A stretch of DNA of 47,876 nucleotides. Source: Johnsonella ignava ATCC 51276 (lineage in GTDB: Bacteria; Bacillota; Clostridia; Lachnospirales; Lachnospiraceae). Under the pieces are notes generated by a model, which saw only the letters and a list, made by a program, of their open reading frames with translations, made no database searches and was not told where the DNA came from. The DNA lies in the NCBI RefSeq assembly GCF_000235445.1, contig NZ_JH378839.1:15572-63447 (forward strand). Direction: 5' to 3'. Positions 41,618 to 47,876 of this stretch are shown one piece after another. Made by a program: the position numbers and the translations under genes. Numbering within the stretch: the stretch's first letter is position 1; each line of letters begins with the position of its first letter.

Positions 41618-42718
41618 CTATTTATTCCCGCTTAAACCTAGTATTGCCTTAATATCTTGATCGGTCAATGAAATGCTATATACTCTCGTATAGTAGTCTT
41701 TAAATTCCTTAATAAAATCTTCATTAGTGAATTTCTCAGGGTATGCTTTCGATCCTAACCATAAAGGCATAAGTGGTGAATCCATACAAGGGGCTGCCCA
41801 TGAATATGTTGTTTTTGGAATATCATAAATTTTCTTTTCTTGGAACGCCTTTATCATAGACCAATCTTGCCCTTCTATATTATTTTTCAAATATGCTCCA
41901 GCCGGTACTCCTTGAAAAACAAAAATCATATCTGGATTCCATGCCTGAATTTGTTCCATGTTTACTTCTGCTGTACCTTGAATTTCATTAGCAACATTAA
42001 TTATTCCAGCTTTTTCGAAATAACTTTCAGCATAAGCATCAAAAGAACTTTTTCCTGCAACCATTAATTTTCCTTTAACATTTCTAAATATCCACAACGC
42101 CTTTACTTTTTCTAAATTTGATTGTGGTAGGATTTTTTTTGATAATTTCTCGGAATGTTGCCACTCATCAGACAGTAGACTTTTCTTTTCTATATCAAAA
42201 ATTTCACACAATAGGTTATTCCATGCAATAGTTACATCTTTAGGGTCTGTTAATTTAGGAGAGAAAAAATTTATAATAGGGACACCTATGTTCTCAAGAT
42301 TTTTCTTTTGTGCTTCTCCATAATATAAAATTATGTCAGGTTTAAGAGCTAAGAGCGATTCTTTATTAATAGAAAAATCTTCACCAACAAATTTAGTGTC
42401 AATATTTTTATATTTCGGAAACACTTTTTCCATAATACCATCATCAGATTGAATAAAGGCTTTCTCATTAAGTCCAACTATCATCTTTTGATCAGGTATT
42501 AACTTAATGACAACTGAGGTAATAGGAGGAGCGACAATTACCACTCTCTTTATATCTTTTACTGGCGGAATCTTAACATCTTCCCCGCTTATATCCTGTA
42601 TCACTCTTTCTTTAACTTCTTTATTGTTAACATCATTTTCAACAGATTGCTTACTGCAACCTACAAAAACACATCCTAGTACTATAATTGCAAGCAAAAT
42701 TATAATTTGTTTTTTCAT
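41618..42718 (-). CDS. substrate-binding lipoprotein of the ABC importer
   Basis: This 366-residue periplasmic-binding-like protein has a signal peptide MKKQIIILLAIIVLGCVFVG followed by lipobox Cys (VFVGCSK), so it is probably lipid-anchored outside the membrane. The FepB/BtuF-type body has VIQDISGEDVKIP at the start, LLALKPDIILYYG, and IQAWNPDMIFVF in the second lobe. TTGGAGG lies 9 nt before the ATG at 42718; an in-frame start 15 nt further up overlaps that site. The family carries ferric siderophores, haem or cobalamin. It lies 16 bp after marR in the same operon. Confidence 0.9.
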   Translation of the reverse strand: MKKQIIILLAIIVLGCVFVGCSKQSVENDVNNKEVKERVIQDISGEDVKIPPVKDIKRVVIVAPPITSVVIKLIPDQKMIVGLNEKAFIQSDDGIMEKVFPKYKNIDTKFVGEDFSINKESLLALKPDIILYYGEAQKKNLENIGVPIINFFSPKLTDPKDVTIAWNNLLCEIFDIEKKSLLSDEWQHSEKLSKKILPQSNLEKVKALWIFRNVKGKLMVAGKSSFDAYAESYFEKAGIINVANEIQGTAEVNMEQIQAWNPDMIFVFQGVPAGAYLKNNIEGQDWSMIKAFQEKKIYDIPKTTYSWAAPCMDSPLMPLWLGSKAYPEKFTNEDFIKEFKDYYTRVYSISLTDQDIKAILGLSGNK

Positions 42719-42734
42719 TATCCTAACCTCCAAT

Positions 42735-43193
42735 TTAAAAATGATTTTGAACTAATTGGTCTGCATAATTCAAAAATCTTAATATTGTGTTTAATTCTTC
42801 TTCTGAAAGATTTTTAATAAAATCAAATAAAGCCTTATCATGTTCATCATGATATTCTTCATGATATTTGTAAGCTAGTTTCCCTTTTTGAGTTAAAAAT
42901 AATTTTTGCCTTTTTTTATCCTCTGAATCCTGTTTTTTTTCAACTAAATTCCTTTTTTCTAGCTTCAATAAAGTTTTGTGAACTACTGCTCTAGTTATTC
43001 CAAAATTACGTGCGATTTCAGAACTGTATATTCCGGGATAATCGCCAATCATCTTTATAATATGAATTTCTCCTCTATAAAAAACCATATCATTACTTCC
43101 AAAATCTAAAATATTTGTCTTTCCATTAGAAATTTTCTCTGTAAGTTTAATAAATGAGTCTATAACTTCATTTTGTATAGATGTCAACTTCAT
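42735..43193 (-). CDS. MarR-family transcriptional regulator
   Basis: This 152-residue winged-helix regulator includes YPGIYSSEIARNFGITRAVV (recognition helix region), HKTLLKLEKRNLVEKKQDSE, and the wing DKKRQKLFLTQKGKLAYKYH. MarR proteins bind palindromes and respond to small ligands. The ATGA overlap with the methyltransferase stop places it second in the operon. A perfect 9-bp-arm palindrome covers the -35 of the operon promoter at 44223-44245 and is the likely operator, which implies autoregulation of the whole importer cluster. Confidence 0.9.
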   Translation of the reverse strand: MKLTSIQNEVIDSFIKLTEKISNGKTNILDFGSNDMVFYRGEIHIIKMIGDYPGIYSSEIARNFGITRAVVHKTLLKLEKRNLVEKKQDSEDKKRQKLFLTQKGKLAYKYHEEYHDEHDKALFDFIKNLSEEELNTILRFLNYADQLVQNHF

Positions 43194-44170
43194 ATCTCAC
43201 CATCCTTTCTACGTAATTCACCTGCAAACAATCCAACTTTTATTCGCTTTTCCAGTGATAAATTCGCTTTTCGCATTGATTGCTCAATTTCAGATTTTTT
43301 TGGTGCCGGTTTCATCCCATTTATATATCCTTTAAGCCAATTTAATATATGCTCTTTATGATATTCTTCATTTTCAAAAAATGAACCAATTATCAGTAAA
43401 TGTCCATTTAATACTAATGCATCAGATAGTTTGCAAATAAACTCCGTAATATCCATATTAACAAAATTGAAAATTCCTGAAGCAATAATTAAATCATAGC
43501 CATCACCTATAGCATCTACATTAAAATCACCTTCTAAAACAAAAATTTTGTCTTGCATATCATTTTTCTCAATTATCTTTTTACTTATGCAGGCAACCTC
43601 AGATGTTTCAAATACACAAGCTGTACTATTTGGAAAATTTCTAATAAACTCAATAGACAATACTCCACTACCACCTCCTAAATCTAAGACCTTATAATTT
43701 CTATATTTGTCAGAAAATAATTGTTTAATTTCCCTATTAAAGTCATCTACTCGACCGGTAACATACATTTCATCATGAACGATTTCAGCAAGTTCTGAAA
43801 AATCTAATTTATCATTTTGTCCTAACGAATTATCTTTTACCTTATCACCTATATTTGATATTGAACCCAACTTTTCTCTAAATAAAATTGCTTTTCCTAT
43901 ATACTTTGAGCTGTTTTTTGAAAGGTATAATTTGCTACATTTTGTATTGCAATATGTTAAATTATTTTTTTCTATATAACCGCACGATAATAATGCTGAT
44001 AAAAAATATTTTGTATTTTCTTTGTCATAGTTTGTCGATTTTAGGAATTCTTCTAGTGTTGTTGGTTCATCTAAATAAGAAAAAATATCTAATTTAAGAG
44101 CTTCAAAAAGAAGTTCCGCTTCTCGATATTGCAAAATAGTTTTATAGTAAATATTTGGTTTTAACTCCAT
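43190..44170 (-). CDS. SAM-dependent methyltransferase (O-methyltransferase-like)
   Basis: In this 326-residue protein the N-terminal part (about 1-100) is helical and resembles the winged-helix dimerisation domain of Methyltransf_2-type small-molecule O-methyltransferases (LFEALKLDIFSYLDEPTTLE, LLSCGYIEKNN). The C-terminal Rossmann domain shows motif I YKVLDLGGGSGVLSIEF (about 157-173), an acidic ribose-binding residue (CVFETSEVA), and DLIIASGIFNFV. It is the first gene of the operon, coupled to marR. Its link to a metal-chelate importer suggests it modifies or detoxifies the imported chelator, but this is inference. AAGGAG precedes the ATG at 44170. Confidence 0.82.
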   Translation of the reverse strand: MELKPNIYYKTILQYREAELLFEALKLDIFSYLDEPTTLEEFLKSTNYDKENTKYFLSALLSCGYIEKNNLTYCNTKCSKLYLSKNSSKYIGKAILFREKLGSISNIGDKVKDNSLGQNDKLDFSELAEIVHDEMYVTGRVDDFNREIKQLFSDKYRNYKVLDLGGGSGVLSIEFIRNFPNSTACVFETSEVACISKKIIEKNDMQDKIFVLEGDFNVDAIGDGYDLIIASGIFNFVNMDITEFICKLSDALVLNGHLLIIGSFFENEEYHKEHILNWLKGYINGMKPAPKKSEIEQSMRKANLSLEKRIKVGLFAGELRRKDGEI

Positions 44171-44206
44171 ATTAAAACTCCTTATTCTTAAAAATTTTGT
44201 ATGCCT

Positions 44207-44245
44207 AGTATACTATAAATTTAATTGTATGTCAAGCATACAATT
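44207..44245 (-). promoter_or_regulatory. promoter and MarR-type operator of the methyltransferase/ABC operon
   Basis: On the minus strand a perfect TTGACA (44235-44230), a 17-bp spacer and TATACT (44212-44207) form a consensus promoter. The -35 is embedded in the palindrome AATTGTATG-cttga-CATACAATT (44223-44245). A half-site-like GCATAC lies just downstream of the -10. Repressor binding would block RNA polymerase directly. Confidence 0.85.
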
Positions 44246-44274
44246 AAACCATTCTCTTTGTCTTATACCTATCC

Positions 44275-46065
44275 TTATATTCCCTCTGCTTCCATTCTAT
44301 CCTTTACCTTTTTCATATACCTATAATTATACTCACGCTTCTTTTCTCTCTTTTTCCTTAGTTTTTCAAGTTCCTCAAGTTCTTCCTTTGTAGGCTCTTT
44401 CTTCGGCATTTCAAACTTACCAATAAAATTTAGGTATATTTCAACTTCCTGTATCCTCTCACAATTCTCCCATTTCCCCTCGTGAACTACTATCTTATCG
44501 ACAAATTCATTGATCATTTGGGTTGTGAGTTCGCTAAAGTCAGTATATTTCTTTACAAGTGCGATAAACTTGTCGGCTCTGATACTGTCTTCCTCAAAAT
44601 CTCTTAAGGTTTCTTCTGCTTGTTCTATTGATTTTTCTAATACCGCCTGTTCTTTTTCAAAATCTTTTAACATCATATCAAAATGCTTGTTTGATAGTTT
44701 TCCGCTTACATTATCTTCATATAGCTTTCGGATTAAACTATTTATTTCAGATATTCTTTTTTCTTCTTTTGCTAATCTTTTCTTTAATAGCTTTGATGTT
44801 TTTTCCTGTTGCTCCTTTGATGCCCGATATACTTTTTTAATAAATTCTTCTTCATTCAATTTTACATATTCACTTACTTCCTTTATGGTATCTAAAACTA
44901 ATTTATTGATAACTTCACTTCGGATATAGTGTGATGAACATTTTTCTTCAAAATTTCCTCTTGCCAAGTTATAGGTTGAACAAATATATTCATCTTTTAG
45001 AGGACGCCTTTTATCTGTTTTTCTTCCTAACCAATCCCTCTTAAATCCTGCTTTTCCACGATGGTTATACATTTTGGCTCCGCAGTCTGCACAATACACA
45101 AGTCCTGTTAATGGATTGGCTATGCCTACGCTATCCGTTCTTCTAATTGTTTTTCTTAGTTTTTGAACTGTATTAAAGGTTTCTTCATCAATAATGGCTT
45201 CTTGTGTATTTTCAAAGATTACCCAATCTTCTTTTGGTGTTTTCTTGTTTCTATGGCTTTTATAGGACTCTTTGTAGGTACGAAAGTTCACAGTATGTCC
45301 CATATACTCAGGTCTACTTAGAATATTGCTTATGGTTGTTCCTCTCCAAAGATATGGCTCTGTTGAGTTATAGTTAGATATATGGTTTCCCATTCCTCTT
45401 TGAGCAAGATAATATGACGGTCTTTCAACTTTTTCTTCTGTTAGAATCTTGGCTATTTGATACGGACCGTTTCCCTCTAAACTCATCTGAAATATGCGTC
45501 TTACTACTTCAGCAGCTTCTTCATCAATAATCCATTTGCTTGGATTGTCTTTATCTTTACGATAGCCATAGATAGCATGGTTTGATGTATGATGTCCTCC
45601 CTCCAATCCTCTTGACTTTAATACGCTCTTTATCTTTTTACTGGTATCTCTGATGTACCATTCATTCATAATATTTAGAAATGGTGCAAATTCGGCACTT
45701 TCTGTTTTATTGCTATCAACACTATTTGCGACAGCTATAAAGTGTACTCCCTTTTCTCTAAACATCACTTCTGTATAAAAACCTACTTGAAGATAATCAC
45801 GACCAACACGACTCATATCCTTTACTATCACAGTATCTATGATGTTGTTTTCTACTCCTTCAATAAGCTTCTTCCAAGCCGGTCTTTCAAATGAACCTCC
45901 TGAATATCCGTCATCTGTAAAGTGCATAATATTGGTATATCCATGCTTATCAGCATAATCTTCAAGCATTTTCTTTTGATTTATAATTGAATTACTGTCC
46001 CCTACCATTTCATCATCACGAGAAAGTCTTTCGTAGAGGGCAGTTATTTTTTTGTTTGTAGCCAT
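44275..46065 (-). CDS. large serine recombinase of the IME (TndX/TnpX-like)
   Basis: This 596-residue recombinase has catalytic motif ALYERLSRDDEMVGDSNSII, then TDDGYSGGSFERPAWKKLI, VKDMSRVGRDYLQVGFYTE and the NEWYIRDTSKKIKSV helix, as in TndX/TnpX. A recombinase domain follows (about 175-300), then a zinc ribbon (LVYCADCGAKM...YICSTY) and a coiled-coil region (about 400-500). AAGGGGG precedes the ATG at 46065, 50 bp inside the element end. It should catalyse excision and insertion at the GAGG cores. It belongs to a different subgroup from the three ICE recombinases (LYERLS versus YLRLS/YTRLS). All domains look intact. Confidence 0.93.
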   Translation of the reverse strand: MATNKKITALYERLSRDDEMVGDSNSIINQKKMLEDYADKHGYTNIMHFTDDGYSGGSFERPAWKKLIEGVENNIIDTVIVKDMSRVGRDYLQVGFYTEVMFREKGVHFIAVANSVDSNKTESAEFAPFLNIMNEWYIRDTSKKIKSVLKSRGLEGGHHTSNHAIYGYRKDKDNPSKWIIDEEAAEVVRRIFQMSLEGNGPYQIAKILTEEKVERPSYYLAQRGMGNHISNYNSTEPYLWRGTTISNILSRPEYMGHTVNFRTYKESYKSHRNKKTPKEDWVIFENTQEAIIDEETFNTVQKLRKTIRRTDSVGIANPLTGLVYCADCGAKMYNHRGKAGFKRDWLGRKTDKRRPLKDEYICSTYNLARGNFEEKCSSHYIRSEVINKLVLDTIKEVSEYVKLNEEEFIKKVYRASKEQQEKTSKLLKKRLAKEEKRISEINSLIRKLYEDNVSGKLSNKHFDMMLKDFEKEQAVLEKSIEQAEETLRDFEEDSIRADKFIALVKKYTDFSELTTQMINEFVDKIVVHEGKWENCERIQEVEIYLNFIGKFEMPKKEPTKEELEELEKLRKKREKKREYNYRYMKKVKDRMEAEGI

Positions 46066-46094
46066 TGACTTTTCCCCCTTTTTAATTTTCTAAT

Positions 46095-47534
46095 CTACAC
46101 TTCATAGAATATAACCTCAGTAAAGTGTTTCGGAGGTTGGGTAAGTTTTTCTTTAATCTCTTTATTTTCAATGATAATAACATCTCCAATGTTTACATCA
46201 GGAAGCTCCATATCCTCATTCTTCTTGGATTTGTATTCTTTAAGATATTTTGTAAAGCCTTCATCTATAATGACTTTTCCTGAACTTGTAAATTCAAAGC
46301 CGTCAAAAATTGCTACAATCTTAGTAGTATTCTCGATTAAAGGATAACCTACACTTGCGTGTAGCTTATTAAAAATCAGTCGATACACTTTTGCTTCACT
46401 CTCCGGAATACTCGATAAATCTTCACTCATTGAACTTACTGTCGGTATAATAGCATGATGATCGGTTACCTTGCTTGAATTAAAAATGACCTTAATACGC
46501 TGTGTATCAAAGTCATTTTGTCCCAATATATTGTTTATTGTGCTTGTAATCATATCTGTTGTAAGGTATCTGCTATCTGTTCTCGGATAAGTAATCAGTT
46601 TCTTTTCGTATAAACTCTGAGCATAATCAAGAGTCTGTTTTGCTGAGTATCCAAAATACTTATTACACTCTCTTTGAAGTGTTGTCAGGTCAAAAGGCAA
46701 GTCAGGTTTAGTGATTTTTTCTTTTGTGATCACATTGGTGATTTCAATTTTTTCTCCGATTAAATTTTTAAGCTGCTCTGCTATCTCTAAATTATCAATT
46801 CTATCTGTAAAAAGCGTAAAATCATTTATAGAAAGTTCTACGGTGTAATATTTTTCTTTCTTAAAATTTGCTATCTCATCATCTCTTTTTACAATCATGG
46901 CAAGAGTCGGTGTCTGCACTCTACCAACAGAATAATTTTGTTGATACAGCAGGGAATAAAGCCTGCTGATATTCATACCTATAAGCCAATCTGCTATCGC
47001 TCTTGCCTGTGCCGATTCAAAGAGATTATCATAGTCCTTTCCGTCTTTTAGATTATCAAAGCCCTCTTTAATGGCACTGTCTTCCATTGAAGAAATCCAA
47101 AGTCTCTTCATCTTCTTTTTACAATTTGCCTGAAGATATACCAATCTAAAAATACTTTCCCCCTCTCGTCCTGCATCACAAGCATTTATGACAGTATCAA
47201 TATCCTTATCATTCATCAGCTTTTTAAGTACAGTAAACTGCTTCTTCGTTGCCTTTGCCACCTCATATTTATATTCGCTTGGGATAATAGGTAAGTCCTC
47301 TATATTCCATTTTGCATACTTTTCATCGTAAGTATCGGGATTTGCCATCTGAATTAAGTGTCCTACACACCAAGAAACTCTGTATCCGTTTCCCTCATAA
47401 TATCCGTCTCTTTTGCCGTTTGCTCCTATAATCTTTGAAATTGAAAGGGCAACACTCGGTTTTTCTGCTATCACTAACTTATGCGGAGTAGAATTAAATG
47501 TAAAGTTGTTTGATAAAGTGTTTGTTTTAATCAT
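46095..47534 (-). pseudogene. topB: topoisomerase III, N-terminal part of the split topB
   Basis: This ORF of 479 codons is DNA topoisomerase III up to its C-terminal region. The Toprim start is KLVIAEKPSVALSISKIIG (about 19-37), the acidic site is NACDAGREGESIFRL, and SVGRVQTPTLAMIV follows. The active-site Tyr lies in LITYPRTDSRYL (about 305-316). The last native residues are PPKHFTE; VIFYEV is IME-encoded. Catalytic residues remain, so a truncated product is conceivable, but the conserved GLGTPATRA block is missing and lies at 35164-35508. AAAGGA lies 11 nt before the ATG at 47534. In conjugative elements this enzyme is thought to resolve transfer or replication intermediates. Confidence 0.92.
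46115..46118. other. IME attachment core (recombinase end)
   Basis: The minus strand reads CACTTTACT-GAGG-TTATATTC. The topB frame PPKHFTE ends here and continues for only six foreign codons to a stop at 46095. GAGG matches the core at 35505-35508. Confidence 0.88.
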
Positions 47535-47575
47535 ATTTTAATCATCCTTTCTTAACATAAAAAATGTTTAAATGT

Positions 47576-47614
47576 AAATGGAATATGCTTTTTACAGATT
47601 TAGCATATTCCATT
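47576..47614. terminator. hairpin between the integrase remnant and topB
   Basis: AATGGAATATGCT (47577-47589) and AGCATATTCCATT (47602-47614) form a perfect 13-bp stem with a 12-nt loop; partial complementarity extends outward (AAATG/CATTT). On the minus strand a T-run follows at about 47566-47561. It probably terminates the recombinase remnant upstream of topB. Confidence 0.6.
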
Positions 47615-47626
47615 CATTTAAAAACT

Positions 47627-47876
47627 TTAATTAGTTTGTTTTCCTAAACTATTAAGCCATGTCATTAGATCTTCATCCTCTGTCCATGATTTCATATTTT
47701 TGCTAACATCAATTAAACTTGCAGATTCAATAGCTTTCCTTTTAAGCGTAACATCAGCACGTGCATAAATCTGTGTTGTTTTTACATCAGCATGCCCTAG
47801 AAAATCTCTGATGTATATGAGATTTACACCCGATTGAAGTAAGTGCTATTGTCTTTTGAATGACCTTAAACAATGT
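47627..47876 (-). pseudogene. tyrosine recombinase (phage-integrase family), C-terminal remnant
   Basis: The minus strand encodes HLLQSGVNLIYIRDFLGHAD then VKTTQIYARADVTLKRKAIE and a tail ending LNSLGKQTN. This is the C-terminal catalytic block of XerD-like integrases with the LGH motif and the nucleophile Tyr in TTQIYAR. Just upstream the frame is broken: a TAG at 47846-47848 and apparent single-base changes disrupt the expected LRHSKAxHLLQ box. The gene also runs off the window. It is either a decayed older integrase of the ICE or part of a neighbouring remnant. Confidence 0.75.

Larger units (their letters stand above)
35505..46118. mobile_element. 10.6-kb integrative mobilizable element nested in topB
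   Basis: The boundaries are fixed by the split topB frame: minus-strand TATCA-GAGG-ATACG at one end and TTACT-GAGG-TTATA at the other, with GAGG shared. The element carries tnpW, toxIN, a MobA/MobL relaxase with probable oriT, an accessory protein, a sigma-like regulator, a MarR-controlled methyltransferase/ABC operon and a TndX-like serine recombinase beside one end. It has a relaxase but no mating-channel genes, so it would need a helper such as the surrounding ICE. One copy of the 4-bp core would remain after precise excision. Confidence 0.9.
953..47876. mobile_element. integrative and conjugative element (ICE), left end to window edge
   Basis: The region carries an integration module (three serine recombinases), a mobilization module (oriT, mobC, MOBP relaxase), a DNA-processing module (SSB-like, primase/methylase/helicase giant, methyltransferase, topoisomerase III) and adhesin plus two-component cargo. 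The left boundary is the broken virE gene at about 950; the right boundary is outside the window. The coupling protein, VirB4-like ATPase and other mating-channel genes are not present and are expected further right. A second mobile element (35505-46118) interrupts its topB. Confidence 0.75.

Noticed and set aside
1..47876. tRNA, rRNA or an antibiotic-resistance gene
   Set aside because: No such gene was recognised on either strand. The MarR, ABC and methyltransferase cluster is of importer type and not an rRNA methylase or drug exporter.

Overview
The window is low-GC, gene-dense DNA of an anaerobic Bacillota (Firmicutes) bacterium. AT-rich codon use, strong GGAGG-type ribosome binding sites, S-layer homology domains and Gram-positive-type conjugation genes point to a Clostridia/Tissierellia-like host; the species cannot be fixed from sequence alone. 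Almost everything belongs to one integrative and conjugative element (ICE) carrying a second, nested mobile element. Nearly all genes are on the minus strand; the exceptions are the ICE mobC/relaxase pair and the transposase fragment at the left edge.

Layout. 1-422: 3' end of an IS3-family (IS150-like) insertion sequence, inserted into a virE-like ATPase gene remnant (423 to about 955). The virE remnant breaks off inside its P-loop, which marks one end of the ICE. 1021-5897: three translationally coupled large serine recombinases under one consensus promoter. 6039-7245: a small TnpW-like gene with a structured leader, and a sigma-like regulator whose Shine-Dalgarno lies in a long hairpin. 7587-18353: cargo made of a 2752-residue surface protein (SLH plus cell-wall-binding repeats), a short ORF built around a (TGCTG)15 microsatellite, and an AgrC/AgrA-type two-component system. 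18650-20785: a probable oriT, an attenuated leader, mobC and a MOBP relaxase. 20863-35160: membrane protein, SSB-like protein, a 3711-residue primase-like/methylase/helicase protein with a tnpV-like gene hidden in another frame, a coiled-coil protein and a DNA methyltransferase.

The ICE topoisomerase III gene (topB) is split. Its N-terminal part is at 46115-47534 and its C-terminal part at 35164-35508. A 10.61-kb element lies between, bounded by GAGG on both sides; deleting it restores one 586-codon frame. This nested integrative mobilizable element (IME) carries tnpW, a type III toxin-antitoxin locus (toxIN), a MobA/MobL relaxase with its own probable oriT, an accessory protein, a second sigma-like regulator with the same kind of hairpin leader, an operon (methyltransferase, MarR regulator, iron-siderophore/corrinoid-type ABC importer) and a TndX/TnpX-like serine recombinase. 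A frame-disrupted tyrosine recombinase remnant sits at the right edge. No type IV secretion genes are in the window; they probably lie beyond the right end.

Strongest candidates for something undescribed: (1) the tnpV-like gene nested in the giant helicase gene with its own ideal ribosome binding site; (2) a two-state, covarying leader RNA shared by the two sigma-like genes; (3) the pentanucleotide microsatellite inside a short peptide gene between a peptide-sensing-type two-component system and a giant adhesin; (4) a matching hairpin plus ACCCCTGTG motif near both relaxase genes; (5) a leader-peptide/terminator attenuator ahead of mobC.
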